NCBI RefSeq assembly: GCF_016756595.1
Contig: NZ_AP023257.1
Span: 3,426,001-3,490,000, forward strand
Length of the DNA: 64,000 nucleotides
Reading direction: 5' to 3'
DNA from: Mesorhizobium sp. L-2-11
Lineage (GTDB): Bacteria; Pseudomonadota; Alphaproteobacteria; Rhizobiales; Rhizobiaceae
Positions 7,982 to 16,949 of this stretch are shown piece after piece. Within the stretch, counting starts at the first letter, position 1. Each line of letters opens with the position of its first letter. A program made the position numbers and the translations under genes. Under the pieces are notes generated by a model. It did no database searches. It was not told the origin of the DNA and was given only the letters and a program-made list of their open reading frames with translations.

Positions 7982-8350
7982 TTACCGTTCTGGCGGAACC
8001 GACAATCCCGAGATATTTGCGGCCCACCTGCGAGCCGTAGTTGCGGCGACGGTGGCCAGGTAGTCGCGATCTATGATGGTGAACCCAAGACCGAACTTCT
8101 GCGCCAGCTCGGCCTGCCACTGCGCCGTCATCGCCGCCGGGCTGGAATCGACGACGTAATCGACGCGACGGCGAAGCAGCATTTCACGCAGGACGAGTCC
8201 TGCTTCCACCGTCTTGCCGAGGCCGACGTTATCGGAAATGAGCAGGTTCACCCGTGGCAGCCGAAGCGCCTTTGCGATGTCAGAAGGCGGGCATCATCGG
8301 CTTCGAAGAGGCTACGCTGGAGAGCGAGATCGATGGGGCCGCAAAGCCGG
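7982..8350 (-). pseudogene. SNF2-family helicase fragment, frameshifted and truncated
   Basis: The clearest part (7982-8251) reads NLLISDNVGLGKTVEAGLVL, a Walker A region of SNF2-type helicases, then LRRRVDYVVDSSPAAMTAQW and FGLGFTIIDRDYL. The same frame extends a few residues upstream (SDIAKALRLPRV). A different frame continues the homology further upstream (GPIDLALQRSLFEADDARL), so a frameshift lies near 8280. The downstream end breaks off after about 90 residues, before motif II. Helicases with this type of start occur in restriction- and DISARM-like defence loci (DrmD) and in other mobile regions. Which one this came from cannot be told from 120 residues. Confidence 0.6.
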
Positions 8351-8360
8351 ATGCGCTGCC

Positions 8361-8830
8361 ATGAGGGACGATCTACCCTCGTCGGTCGTCATGCCGGTGC
8401 CGAACGAGCGCACCCGAGTCACCAACGGACGCAACCTGCTCCCCGGACTCGACGGCCGAACCTACTGGGCGCGACGAGTGCGCGAGGTCATGGCACTGCA
8501 CATCTCCGACCTTGGCGATGCCGACGCATGCAGCGAGGCCGAGAAGAGCGGCGTCCGCCGCATATCGGTGCTGGCCATCGAGATGGAGAAGCTGGAGCGC
8601 CGGTTCGCCACCGCCGCGCCAGACCACATCTCGCACCCCAACCTCGACATGTACCAGCGCGGCGCCAACACGCTGCGCCGGCTGCTCGACATGACCGGCC
8701 TCCAGCGCCGGTCGCGAGATATCACCTCGACCCTCGACCATTACATGAGCGGGGTGGCCGATGAACACCGACCCCCTGAGCATCCTGGCCGCCTCGGCCG
8801 ACCCGAACTTGTTCGGCAGGTGGTTTCGCC
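8361..8830 (+). pseudogene. Remnant of a small-terminase-like phage protein
   Basis: From ATG 8361 the frame reads NGRNLLPGLDGRTYWARRVR, HISDLGDADACSEAEKSGVR and NTLRRLLDMTGLQRRSRDIT. I recognise this as a hypothetical protein found in alphaproteobacterial prophages just before the terminase gene, playing a small-terminase-like role. The native reading seems to stop making sense after about residue 135. The open frame then runs on without its own stop into the antisense of tRNA-Glu at 9044, which is not credible as coding. The N-terminal two thirds could still be intact. Confidence 0.5.
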
Positions 8831-8910
8831 AACAAAGAAGAGATTTGGGCTTGTCGACACTCCTTCGGCCGAATCGAGTGCGGCACCGGCGACAGCGGTC
8901 CATACTAGCC
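8761..8910 (+). pseudogene. Start of a terminase-large-like gene, truncated
   Basis: ATG 8761 overlaps the previous remnant and reads MNTDPLSILAASADPNLFGR followed by WFRQ. This is the kind of N-terminus seen in terminase/packaging ATPase genes that follow the small-terminase-like gene in alphaproteobacterial prophages. After about 25 residues the sequence turns unrelated and stops. The order and overlap match a prophage packaging module cut off by a deletion ending near 8830. Confidence 0.4.
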
Positions 8911-8980
8911 CAGAATTAACCCGGCCAGCTCTCACGAATCCTGCCGGTGAGGCAAGTAGCTGGTTTTGCTTGGATTTTAC

Positions 8981-9055
8981 TGGTACGCCCAAGGGGAATC
9001 GAACCCCTGTTACCGCCGTGAAAGGGCGGTGTCCTGACCGCTAGACGATGGGCGC
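8981..9055 (-). tRNA. tRNA-Glu (anticodon TTC)
   Basis: On the minus strand a full cloverleaf reads GCGCCCATCGTCTAGCGGTC at the 5' end. The anticodon arm has CCGCC-CTTTCAC-GGCGG with TTC as anticodon, the T arm is CAGGGGTTCGATTCCCCTTG, and CCA is encoded at 8981-8983. The acceptor stem pairs over 7 bp with a G-U at its outermost pair. This is a common phage/island integration target, and the DNA on its 3' side (7.7-8.98 kb) is indeed full of phage and helicase remnants. Confidence 0.95.
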
Positions 9056-9070
9056 GCTCAGATGTGAGCG

Positions 9071-9099
9071 CTTATAGTTGCGTTGCACCAAACCGGCAA
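9071..9099 (-). promoter_or_regulatory. Sigma-70-type promoter of tRNA-Glu
   Basis: Minus strand: TTGCCG (9099-9094), 17-base spacer, TATAAG (9076-9071), ending 15 bases before the mature tRNA 5' end. Spacing and boxes are close to consensus. Confidence 0.6.
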
Positions 9100-9244
9100 C
9101 CCGTCTGCCGCTACCTGCGACAACTTTTTTCGGTGACCACAAAGCCGCGCATTTTCGGCGATTTCTCCCAGTTCGACGCAGCATCGCGTGCCATCTGAGA
9201 CGGCACACTTTTCAAGTTGCGTAAAACGAGGGGAGAACCAGCCG

Positions 9245-10495
9245 TTACCGTCGCCGACGGCAGCGCCAGTTCCAGTCGCGCTCGGGACCGACGTCGATGT
9301 GGACGGATTCGGTATGGCAGTAGGTGCCGACGCCGCCGCGCCCTGGCATGCTGCGGATGTAGCTTGCCAGTTGCGCTTTCGGGACGCCTGGAACCTGGAT
9401 GTCGGCGGCGGCGCAATACATGTGCAGCGAATTCTTGGCGCCGTTGGCGCGGCGGTTGCGGGCCGGGTCACGATAGCCGGAGGTGACGATCATCTTCTTG
9501 CCGTAGTGGCCCTCGATCGTCTTCAGCACGCGGACCAGCGAAGGTTTTAGGCAGGCAACGTCGACATTCTCGGTCTGCTTCAAAAGACCGTTGGGCGCCA
9601 GCCGGGCAAGACCGGGAGCGTATGCCACCTGATAGGCGTCATCCTCGTTCAGATCGACGTCGCTGTCGTCGTCGAGGCCGGATTTGCGCTTGATCCCGAA
9701 AAGCGCGGTCTTGCGCACGCCAGGCAGCCCGTCATCGGTGAAACGGCTGGTATCGCCGAGCGAAGCCAGTTGCACCGGCTTTTCAGCCGGTTTGGCCGAA
9801 GCCAGGGTGATGGCGGGTTTTGCCGCCGGCTTGGGCTGTGCGGCCTTGGGCTGCGCCGCCGGCGGTTGCTCGCCCGACCTGTTGTTGGCCTGCGGGGCAG
9901 GTGCTGCCGAGGCGGGCGTGGCGCTGAACAAAGAGGCGAGGAACCCCTTCTTCTTCGGCGCATAGGCCTGCGGCTCTGCGGCGGTCACATAGACCGGGTT
10001 GTTCATCGCCGGCGCGGCGGCCTCGGCCTTTGACTTCGGCGCGGCCGTGCCGGCATCGGCGGCTTCAGTCTTCTGCGTAGCAGCGTCGGCCTGTTCAACC
10101 GTCTGCGCCGCCTGTGGCTGCGGCGTCTGGCCCGCAGCCGTCTCTGCGCCCGCTGCAGCCGCGACGGGGAAGCCGGCATCCGACCTGGCGCCTCCCTGGA
10201 GGGCCTGCGCCCCTGGCTTGGCCACTGGCACAGAAGCGACCTGCTCGGGAAGGCTTGCGTCGCCCTTGGCGGTCATCGTCATTTGTGAAGTCGTCATCTG
10301 CGACGACGAATCGGTGGTGACCTGTTGGGTGCCGGAGGCCGTGTCCGTAGCCGAGGCATTGTAGCCAGGCATGCCGACGGACAGGGACGGGTCGCCGGCC
10401 GAGGTGCAGGACGCCAGGAGCACGGAGAAAAGCGCGGCCGCAATGGCGCGGCTTTCTCCCTTCGCGAGGCGCGATCCTGCTGATTTCAAAACCAA
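9245..10495 (-). CDS. YcbK-like M15 peptidase lipoprotein (DUF882)
   Basis: 416 residues. The N-terminus is a lipoprotein signal with lipobox LLASC near residue 30. A long Ala/Pro/Lys/Gln-rich low-complexity linker (about 60-250) follows. The C-terminal ~125 residues are a Peptidase_M15 (YcbK/DUF882) domain: VTSGYRDPARNRRANGAKNS, the zinc-ligand region SLHMYCAAADIQV, and CHTESVHIDVG. Relatives cleave peptidoglycan peptides in the periplasm, so an outer-membrane-anchored murein endopeptidase/carboxypeptidase is expected. It precedes tRNA-Glu on the same strand. The 213 bases upstream (10496-10708) separate it from phaC and hold its probable promoter. Confidence 0.8.
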   Translation of the reverse strand: MVLKSAGSRLAKGESRAIAAALFSVLLASCTSAGDPSLSVGMPGYNASATDTASGTQQVTTDSSSQMTTSQMTMTAKGDASLPEQVASVPVAKPGAQALQGGARSDAGFPVAAAAGAETAAGQTPQPQAAQTVEQADAATQKTEAADAGTAAPKSKAEAAAPAMNNPVYVTAAEPQAYAPKKKGFLASLFSATPASAAPAPQANNRSGEQPPAAQPKAAQPKPAAKPAITLASAKPAEKPVQLASLGDTSRFTDDGLPGVRKTALFGIKRKSGLDDDSDVDLNEDDAYQVAYAPGLARLAPNGLLKQTENVDVACLKPSLVRVLKTIEGHYGKKMIVTSGYRDPARNRRANGAKNSLHMYCAAADIQVPGVPKAQLASYIRSMPGRGGVGTYCHTESVHIDVGPERDWNWRCRRRR

Positions 10496-10708
10496 ATTCC
10501 CCCTCGATGTCCGGTCGGTACTTCATTGGCGGCACCGAAACGTCTCGCCGCAATAAACCCTTGTCCCCGAACGGAAACGAGACCTGTGTCAAATCCGCAA
10601 GCCCCAGAGTAATTCGACGGCTAGAGAAGAATCGAGAGTGCTTAAGGGTTGACGACACCATTTCGCCCGCTTTTACCGGCGCGTCAACTCACCACACATT
10701 ACAGAAGG

Positions 10709-12544
10709 TTACACACGCACCTTGACATAGGTGCCCGGCGCATCGCCCAGGGGTTTCATGCGCTTGCCGGGTTTGCGGGCCGGCACGCGGGTGTCGTCCC
10801 TGGCCTCGATCCAGCGTTGCCAGTGCGGCCACCAGGAGCCGGGATGGTTGGTGGCCTTGGCCAGCCACTCGTTGAAGTCGCCGGTTGGCTTGCCGCCGGT
10901 CCAGTAGTGATATTTCTGCGCCGCCGGCGGATTGACGACGCCGGCGATGTGGCCGGAGCCGGCCAGGACGTAGTCGACCTCGCCGCCGAAATATTTCGAA
11001 CCGAGGAACACCGAAAGCGCCGGCGCGATATGGTCTTCCTTGGAGGCGAGGTTATAGACCGGGATGGTGACATCCTTCAGCGATACGACGCGGCCCGCCA
11101 GTTCCATCTCGCCTTGCGAAAGTCTGTTCTCGAGATAGCAATTGCGCAGGTAGAAGGAATGGTTGGCTGCGGCCATGCGGGTCGAATCGGCGTTCCAGTA
11201 GAGCAGGTCGAAGGGCAGGGGATCCTTGCCGCGCATGTAGTTGTTGACGACATAGGGCCAGATCAGGTCGCCCGAGCGCAGCATGTTGAAGGCGGTCGCC
11301 ATCTTGGTGCCGTCGAGATAGCCCTTCTCGTTCATCGCCTTTTCGACGGCCGCGACCTGCTCCTCGTCGACGAACACTTTCAGGTCGCCGGCATAGGTGA
11401 AATCGACCTGGGTGGTGAAGAAGGTGGCCGATTTGATGCGGTGGTCGCCTTCCTGCGCCAACAGCGCCAGCGCCGCCGCCAGAAGCGTGCCGCCGACGCA
11501 ATAGCCGACGGCGTTGACGTCCTGTTCGCCGGTTGCCTTTTGGATCGTGTCCAGGCCGTATTGCAGGCCCTCTCTGATATAGGCCTCCCAGCTCTTGGTG
11601 CCGTGGCGCTCGTCCGGGTTGATCCAGGAGATGACGAACACGGTGTGGCCCTGCTCGACGGCCCAGCGGATGAAGGATTTTTGCGGGTTGAGATCGAGAA
11701 TGTAGAATTTGTTGATCCATGGCGGGCAGATCAGCAGCGGCCGCTTGAGCACGGTCTCGGTCGCAGGATCATATTGCAGGATCTCGGCGACGTCGCTGCG
11801 GCCCACCACCTTGCCGGGTGTCGTGGCCAGGTTCTTGCCGATCTCGAAAGACGAATAGTCGGCCTGCCTCAGTTTCAGGTCGCCCTTGCCGGCGGCGATG
11901 TCCTCGGCCAGCATCTTCATGCCGCGCACCAGGTTTTCGCCATTCGAGGCGATTGTCTCGCGAAACAATTCCGGGTTGGTCAGGATGAAATTCGACGGCG
12001 AGATGGCGTTGGACACCTGCTTGACGTAGAAACCGGCCTTGTGGCGGGTGTGCTCGTCCAGGCCATCGGCGTGCTCGACCAGTTCGTTCGCCCAGCGCGA
12101 GGTGACGAGATAGGCCTGCTTGAGGAAATCAAAGAAAGCGTTGCGGCCCCATTCTGGGTCCTGGAAACGCTTGTCGCCGGGCTCGGGCTTGACCGCGTCT
12201 TCGGCGTCTTCGCCGCCGTCGCTGAGACGCTGGATGGAGTTGGCCCAGACGGTCATGTAGCCGGAAAACAGCCGCGTTTGCGCCTCCAGCGCGCGCTGCG
12301 GATCGGAAAGCCAGTATTCGCTGAGCTTGGAGAAGGTTTTCACCATGTCGACGACCGGCTCGGCGACATGATCGCGCACCTCGCCTTTTTCGCGTGGCTC
12401 GGCCCATGCGGAAGCCGCCTTGCCGGCCTGCTCGATCATGCGGGCCAGGTTCAAGGCGAAGCGTTCCGGGTCCTTGACCAGATATTGCTCGACGGTCGAA
12501 GGCCGGTCATCTTCCGCTTTGCCCGAATCGGGTGTTTTGGACAT
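10709..12544 (-). CDS. phaC: Class I poly(3-hydroxyalkanoate) synthase
   Basis: 611 residues from ATG 12544, preceded by GGGAGGAA; an upstream in-frame ATG at 12610 looks less likely. It polymerises 3-hydroxyacyl-CoA into storage polyester on granules. The lipase-like box GYCVGG carries the catalytic Cys near residue 349. The acidic residue is in SKEDHIAPA and the His in GSGHIAGVVNPP. RPLLICPPWINKFYILDL marks the conserved core. Length and single-subunit form fit class I. phaA/phaB/phaR are not adjacent. It is divergent from a small lipoprotein gene. Confidence 0.93.
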   Translation of the reverse strand: MSKTPDSGKAEDDRPSTVEQYLVKDPERFALNLARMIEQAGKAASAWAEPREKGEVRDHVAEPVVDMVKTFSKLSEYWLSDPQRALEAQTRLFSGYMTVWANSIQRLSDGGEDAEDAVKPEPGDKRFQDPEWGRNAFFDFLKQAYLVTSRWANELVEHADGLDEHTRHKAGFYVKQVSNAISPSNFILTNPELFRETIASNGENLVRGMKMLAEDIAAGKGDLKLRQADYSSFEIGKNLATTPGKVVGRSDVAEILQYDPATETVLKRPLLICPPWINKFYILDLNPQKSFIRWAVEQGHTVFVISWINPDERHGTKSWEAYIREGLQYGLDTIQKATGEQDVNAVGYCVGGTLLAAALALLAQEGDHRIKSATFFTTQVDFTYAGDLKVFVDEEQVAAVEKAMNEKGYLDGTKMATAFNMLRSGDLIWPYVVNNYMRGKDPLPFDLLYWNADSTRMAAANHSFYLRNCYLENRLSQGEMELAGRVVSLKDVTIPVYNLASKEDHIAPALSVFLGSKYFGGEVDYVLAGSGHIAGVVNPPAAQKYHYWTGGKPTGDFNEWLAKATNHPGSWWPHWQRWIEARDDTRVPARKPGKRMKPLGDAPGTYVKVRV

Positions 12545-12642
12545 GGTTCGCGGGGTTCCTCCCGAAGCGTTTTCTTGACATAGTATCATGGCACATCCAA
12601 CAGGGTCCAACGCGCTCTATCTTGGCTGCCAGGGAAAACAAT

Positions 12643-13035
12643 ATGACGACTGATACTGGCAAAACCGTTTTTTCTGGCACTGGTCGTTTTTGCCGCACAG
12701 GCGCGGCGGTGGTCTTTTTGGCGATATCAGGCTGTTCGAGCACCAATATCGAGGGCGCTACGCCTGTCGCTGCTACCGACGGGCCGAAGAACACCGGCAC
12801 CTATCCGAACCTGAATATCCCGCCGCAGGCGGCGGCGGAGCAATTCACCGAGGCGGAAAAGAACGCCAGGCTCGCCCAGTTGAAGGCGGAGGCACAGGCG
12901 CAGGGTTCAAAGGGCGGCGCGGTCAAGGTCGCGAACCCGGCGGCGCTGACCACATTGGCAAAGCAGCACGGCACCGATGCGCTGAAGCAGATCGAAGCCA
13001 AATGCGATCCCGCCCTCGACCCTAGCTGCAAATAG
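12643..13035 (+). CDS. Small Ala/Gln-rich lipoprotein, unknown function
   Basis: 130 residues from ATG 12643; the frame is open further upstream, but that overlaps the phaC leader. A hydrophobic segment (GAAVVFLAISGC) ends in a lipobox with acylated Cys near residue 31. The mature part is charged and probably helical (FTEAEKNARLAQLKAEAQAQ). It ends CDPALDPSCK with two Cys. I have no family name. It is divergent from phaC with 98 bases between start codons, and followed by the aminotransferase on the same strand. Confidence 0.6.
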   Translation: MTTDTGKTVFSGTGRFCRTGAAVVFLAISGCSSTNIEGATPVAATDGPKNTGTYPNLNIPPQAAAEQFTEAEKNARLAQLKAEAQAQGSKGGAVKVANPAALTTLAKQHGTDALKQIEAKCDPALDPSCK

Positions 13036-13113
13036 GATTATATCGCGCGACCGACAAGCACCTTAGCCAAACTACTTTGACCGTCTGGAATTGACCCCAC
13101 CACTGGAACTGAC

Positions 13114-14331
13114 ATGGAAGAATTTCACAAGGTCCGCCGGCTTCCGCCCTACGTCTTCGAGCAGGTCAACCGGCTGAAGGCCAGTGCCCGTTCGCGCGGC
13201 GCCGACATCATCGACCTTGGCATGGGCAATCCGGACCTGCCGACGCCCAAGGCCATCGTCGACAAATTGTGCGAGGTCGTGCGCGACCCGCGCACGCATC
13301 GCTATTCGTCGTCGCGCGGCATTCCGGGCCTGCGCCGCGCCCAGGCCAATTACTATGCCCGCCGTTTCGGCGTGAAACTCGACCCGGACACGCAAGTGGT
13401 GGCGACGCTGGGCTCGAAGGAGGGTTTTGCCAATATGGCGCAGGCCATCACCGCGCCCGGCGACGTGATCCTGTGCCCAAACCCGACCTATCCGATCCAC
13501 GCTTTCGGCTTCATCATGTCGGGCGGCGTCATCCGCTCGCTGCAGGTGGAGCCGGACGACGGCTTCATTCCGGCGCTGGAGCGCGGCATCCGCCATTCGA
13601 TCCCGAAGCCGCTGGCGCTGATCCTCAATTATCCGTCGAACCCGACGGCGCAGGTCGCCTCGCTTGATTTCTACAAGGAGGTGGTCGCCTTCGCCAAGAA
13701 GAACGACATCATCATCCTGTCTGACCTTGCCTATTCGGAAATCTATTTCGACGGCAATCCGCCGCCCTCGGTGCTGCAGGTGCCGGGCGCGATCGACGTG
13801 ACGGTCGAGTTCACCTCGATGTCGAAGACCTTTTCGATGCCCGGCTGGCGCATGGGTTTTGCCGTCGGCAACGAGCGGCTGATCTCGGCGTTGACGCGGG
13901 TGAAATCCTATCTCGACTACGGCGCCTTCACGCCGATCCAGGTGGCGGCGGCGCATGCGCTCAACGGCGACGGCGCCGATATCGCCGAAGTGCGTGACAT
14001 CTACCACAAGCGCCGCGACGTCATGGTCGACGCCTTCAGCCGCGCCGGCTGGGTCGTCCCGGCGCCGGCGGCGTCGATGTTCGCCTGGGCGCCGATCCCG
14101 GAGCCGTTCAAGCATCTCGGCTCGCTCGAATTCTCCAAGCTTCTGATCGAGCACGCCGACGTGGCGGTGGCGCCGGGCGTCGGCTTCGGCGAGCATGGCG
14201 ACGACCATGTGCGCATCGCGCTGGTCGAGAACGAGCACCGGATCCGGCAGGCGGCGCGCAACATCAAGCGCTTCCTGGCGTCCAGCGCCAAACAGCCCAA
14301 CAATGTGGTGCCGCTCGCCGCGCATCGTTGA
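13114..14331 (+). CDS. Class I/II PLP aminotransferase, AlaC / LL-DAP-aminotransferase type
   Basis: 405 residues. Substrate-side motif DLGMGNPDLPTP at about 33, NYPSNPTA near 175, SDLAYSEIYF near 208, and the PLP Lys in SMSKTFSMPGWRMGF near 240. Overall it matches the alphaproteobacterial AlaC-like group, which moves amino groups between alanine or other amino acids and 2-oxoglutarate. Some relatives act as LL-diaminopimelate aminotransferases, so the exact substrate is open. It lies 47 bases before hom on the same strand, an arrangement common in rhizobia that suggests a link to aspartate-family amino acids. Confidence 0.85.
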   Translation: MEEFHKVRRLPPYVFEQVNRLKASARSRGADIIDLGMGNPDLPTPKAIVDKLCEVVRDPRTHRYSSSRGIPGLRRAQANYYARRFGVKLDPDTQVVATLGSKEGFANMAQAITAPGDVILCPNPTYPIHAFGFIMSGGVIRSLQVEPDDGFIPALERGIRHSIPKPLALILNYPSNPTAQVASLDFYKEVVAFAKKNDIIILSDLAYSEIYFDGNPPPSVLQVPGAIDVTVEFTSMSKTFSMPGWRMGFAVGNERLISALTRVKSYLDYGAFTPIQVAAAHALNGDGADIAEVRDIYHKRRDVMVDAFSRAGWVVPAPAASMFAWAPIPEPFKHLGSLEFSKLLIEHADVAVAPGVGFGEHGDDHVRIALVENEHRIRQAARNIKRFLASSAKQPNNVVPLAAHR

Positions 14332-14378
14332 GTTGCCTGGTACCACATCGACCAAATTCTTGAGGGGCGTCGCCGGAC

Positions 14379-15692
14379 ATGGCTGAAGCGTTGCGTGTTG
14401 GAATCGCCGGTCTTGGCACCGTCGGCGCGTCGGTGGCGCGCGTGCTGCGCGACAAGGCGGCTGAACTGACGCGGCAATGCGGCCGCGAGGTCGTCGTGTC
14501 GGCCGTCTCGGCCCGCGATCGCAAACGCGACCGCGGCGTCGATCTCGGCGCAGCCAAGTGGTTCGACGATCCGGTGGCGATGGCGCAGACCGCCCAGATC
14601 GACGTCTTCGTCGAGCTGATCGGCGGCGACGAAGGGCCGTCGCATTCATCCGTGAAAGCAGCACTTGAAGCCGGCCGCCACGTCGTCACCGCCAACAAGG
14701 CACTGCTCGCCAAACATGGCGTGGCGCTGGCCGAGACCGCCGAGAAGAAGGGCGTACTGCTCAATTACGAGGCGGCGGTGGCGGGCGGCATTCCGGTCAT
14801 CAAGACGATGCGCGAGGCGATGGCCGGCAATTCGGTGACCCGCGTCTTCGGCATCCTCAACGGCACCTGCAACTACATCCTGACCCGCATGGAAGCCGAG
14901 GGCCTGTCGTTCGACGACTGCCTGAAGGATGCGCAGCGGCTGGGCTATGCCGAGGCCGATCCGACCTTCGACATCGAGGGCCACGACACCGCGCACAAGC
15001 TGTCGATCCTGACCAGCCTTGCCTTCGGCACGAGGATTGCCGCCAACGACATCTATATGGAAGGCATTTCCAACATCAGCCAGGCCGACATCCGCGCGGC
15101 CGGGGATCTCGGCTACCGGATAAAGCTGCTTGGCGTCGCCCAGCGCACGGAAAGCGGTATCGAACAGCGCGTGCACCCGACCATGGTGCCGACGGCCTCG
15201 GTCATCGCGCAGGTGCACGGCGTCACCAATGCGGTGGCCATCGAAACCGATATCCTTGGCGAGCTTTTGCTCTCCGGTCCCGGTGCCGGCGGCAATGCCA
15301 CCGCATCGGCAGTGGTTGGCGACATTGCCGACATCGCCAAGAGCCGGCCCGGCTTCCGGCACGGTCCGGTCTTCGGTCTGCCGGCGAAGGAATTGCGTCC
15401 TTACAAGAAAGCGCAGATGCGCAGCCATGCCGGCGGCTATTTCATCCGGCTGACCGTGCATGACCGCATCGGCGTCTTTGCGGCAATAGCCAAACGCATG
15501 GCCGACAACGACATTTCACTGGAATCGATCGTGCAGCACGCCGCCGGGCCGGATACCGCCTTGCAGAAAACAGTGATTCTCGTCACCCACGAGACGACGG
15601 AGGCGGCGGTCCGCAAGGCCGTCGACGGCATCACCAGGGATGATCATCTGACCGACAAGCCGCAGGTCATCCGCATCGAGCGGGCGGAATAG
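14379..15692 (+). CDS. hom: Homoserine dehydrogenase
   Basis: 437 residues. N-terminal NAD(P)-binding motif VGIAGLGTVGASVARVL, catalytic-domain motifs NYEAAVAGGIPVIK and NGTCNYILTRME, and the substrate-binding DIEGHDTAHKLSIL. The C-terminal ACT domain (about 355-437, FIRLTVHDRIGVFAAIAKRM) is the usual site of feedback regulation, typically by threonine. It reduces aspartate semialdehyde to homoserine for Thr and Met. It is monofunctional, not fused to aspartokinase. The upstream aminotransferase gene is close (47 bases), so the pair is probably an operon. Confidence 0.95.
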   Translation: MAEALRVGIAGLGTVGASVARVLRDKAAELTRQCGREVVVSAVSARDRKRDRGVDLGAAKWFDDPVAMAQTAQIDVFVELIGGDEGPSHSSVKAALEAGRHVVTANKALLAKHGVALAETAEKKGVLLNYEAAVAGGIPVIKTMREAMAGNSVTRVFGILNGTCNYILTRMEAEGLSFDDCLKDAQRLGYAEADPTFDIEGHDTAHKLSILTSLAFGTRIAANDIYMEGISNISQADIRAAGDLGYRIKLLGVAQRTESGIEQRVHPTMVPTASVIAQVHGVTNAVAIETDILGELLLSGPGAGGNATASAVVGDIADIAKSRPGFRHGPVFGLPAKELRPYKKAQMRSHAGGYFIRLTVHDRIGVFAAIAKRMADNDISLESIVQHAAGPDTALQKTVILVTHETTEAAVRKAVDGITRDDHLTDKPQVIRIERAE

Positions 15693-15798
15693 GCATTCTC
15701 TTTTCTCCTTCAATCGATTGATATCATTGTGTTTTCAAAAATGACCCGCTGAGGTCTTGCTGTTGTCATGGAGCTTTGACACAACCGGCGCGCCTCTT

Positions 15799-15899
15799 AC
15801 GCATCGGCCCGAAAATCGGAATCGATTTTCGGAAAGCACGATGCGTAGATTCAAAGACTTAGAGCGTCCTTTGCTCGTCCATTGGACGCGCGGCGCTCT
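15799..15899. repeat. Paired palindromic repeat between hom and glpX
   Basis: First unit 15799-15846: outer arms ACGCATCG/CGATGCGT and an inner CCGAAAATCG-GAAT-CGATTTTCGG stem. Immediately after comes a second inverted pair beginning AGAGCGTCC and ending GGCGCTCT. A near-identical first unit occurs at 30025-30071. The repeat reaches to within about 20 bases of the glpX ribosome-binding site. Confidence 0.75.
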
Positions 15900-15935
15900 A
15901 ACGGGAGGCAATCTGCCAACGAGGATTTTTCACCG

Positions 15936-16919
15936 ATGAACATTGCCCAGAACATCGTCGCCGGCCTTGACCGGATACTCACCATGGAACTGGTGCGTGT
16001 GACCGAACGGGCCGCCGTTGCGGCAGCCAGATTGCGCGGACGCGGCGACGAAAAGGCTGCCGACCAGGCCGCGGTCGACGCGATGCGCGAAGAGCTCAAC
16101 CGCCTCGCCATCAACGGCACGGTGGTGATCGGCGAAGGCGAACGCGACGAGGCGCCGATGCTCTATATCGGCGAAGAGGTCGGTTCCGGCAAAGGCCCGG
16201 CGGTCGATATTGCGCTCGATCCGCTCGAAGGCACGACGATCTGCGCCAAGAACCTGCCCAATGCACTGGCGGTCATCGCGATCGCGGAAAAGGGCAGCCT
16301 TCTGTTCGCGCCCGACGTCTATATGGACAAGATCGCCATTGGCCCGGGTTACGCGGACGGCGTCATCGACATCGACGCCACGCCGGCCGAAAACATCGCC
16401 AGCCTGGCCAGGGCCAAGGGCGTGGCTGTGTCGGAGATCACCGCCTGCATCCTCGACCGGCCGCGCCATGGCGCGCTGATCGAGGCGGTGCGCGCCACGG
16501 GCGCTGCGATCCGGCTGATCGGCGACGGTGACGTCGCCGGCGTCATCCACACCACCGATCCGGACGAAACCGGCATCGACATCTATCTCGGCACCGGCGG
16601 CGCGCCGGAGGGTGTGCTGGCGGCGGCAGCATTACGCTGCACCGGCGGCCAGATGCAGGGGAGGCTGATCCTCGACACACCGCAAAAGCTGGCGCGCGCA
16701 GCGAAGATGGGCATCCTCGATCCGAAGCGGGTCTACCGCGCGCACGACATGGCGCGCGGCGACGTGCTGTTCGCAGCAACCGGCGTGACCGACGGCAACA
16801 TGCTGGCCGGCGTCAAGTTCGGCCGCAATTCCATCACCACGCACACGATCGTGCTGCGCTCGTCGTCGCGCACCGTGCGCGAGATCAAGGCCAGGCACCA
16901 GGATCTGGAAAAGTTTTGA
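15936..16919 (+). CDS. glpX: Fructose-1,6-bisphosphatase class II
   Basis: 327 residues from ATG 15936, preceded by GAGGA; an upstream in-frame start at 15882 lies in the repeat and is rejected. The metal-site motifs GEGERDEAPMLYIG and DPLEGTTICAKN, and the sugar-phosphate segment GATGVTDG-like ATGVTDGNMLAGV, are present. It dephosphorylates fructose-1,6-bisphosphate in gluconeogenesis, or sedohepulose-bisphosphate in some relatives. It sits between hom and recJ, a common rhizobial order. Confidence 0.95.
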   Translation: MNIAQNIVAGLDRILTMELVRVTERAAVAAARLRGRGDEKAADQAAVDAMREELNRLAINGTVVIGEGERDEAPMLYIGEEVGSGKGPAVDIALDPLEGTTICAKNLPNALAVIAIAEKGSLLFAPDVYMDKIAIGPGYADGVIDIDATPAENIASLARAKGVAVSEITACILDRPRHGALIEAVRATGAAIRLIGDGDVAGVIHTTDPDETGIDIYLGTGGAPEGVLAAAALRCTGGQMQGRLILDTPQKLARAAKMGILDPKRVYRAHDMARGDVLFAATGVTDGNMLAGVKFGRNSITTHTIVLRSSSRTVREIKARHQDLEKF

Positions 16920-16949
16920 TTCCCGACTCAGGGCTGGCCGTCGCATATT

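Noticed and set aside
8214..9044. A 276-residue plus-strand frame running into tRNA-Glu antisense
   Set aside because: Its start lies in the helicase remnant and its end in the tRNA complement. Only 8361 to about 8830 has recognisable phage homology.
10649..12583. 644-residue plus frame opposite phaC
   Set aside because: Shadow of phaC, whose catalytic motifs are intact on the minus strand.
12544..12643. Defined -35/-10 promoters between phaC and the small lipoprotein gene
   Set aside because: A TTGACA is present near 12573 but no -10 box stands at a proper distance on either strand, so no promoter is called.
13072..14664. 530-residue Arg-rich minus frame opposite the aminotransferase
   Set aside because: Composition is that of the complement of a GC-rich gene, and the plus strand carries clear PLP-enzyme and hom motifs.
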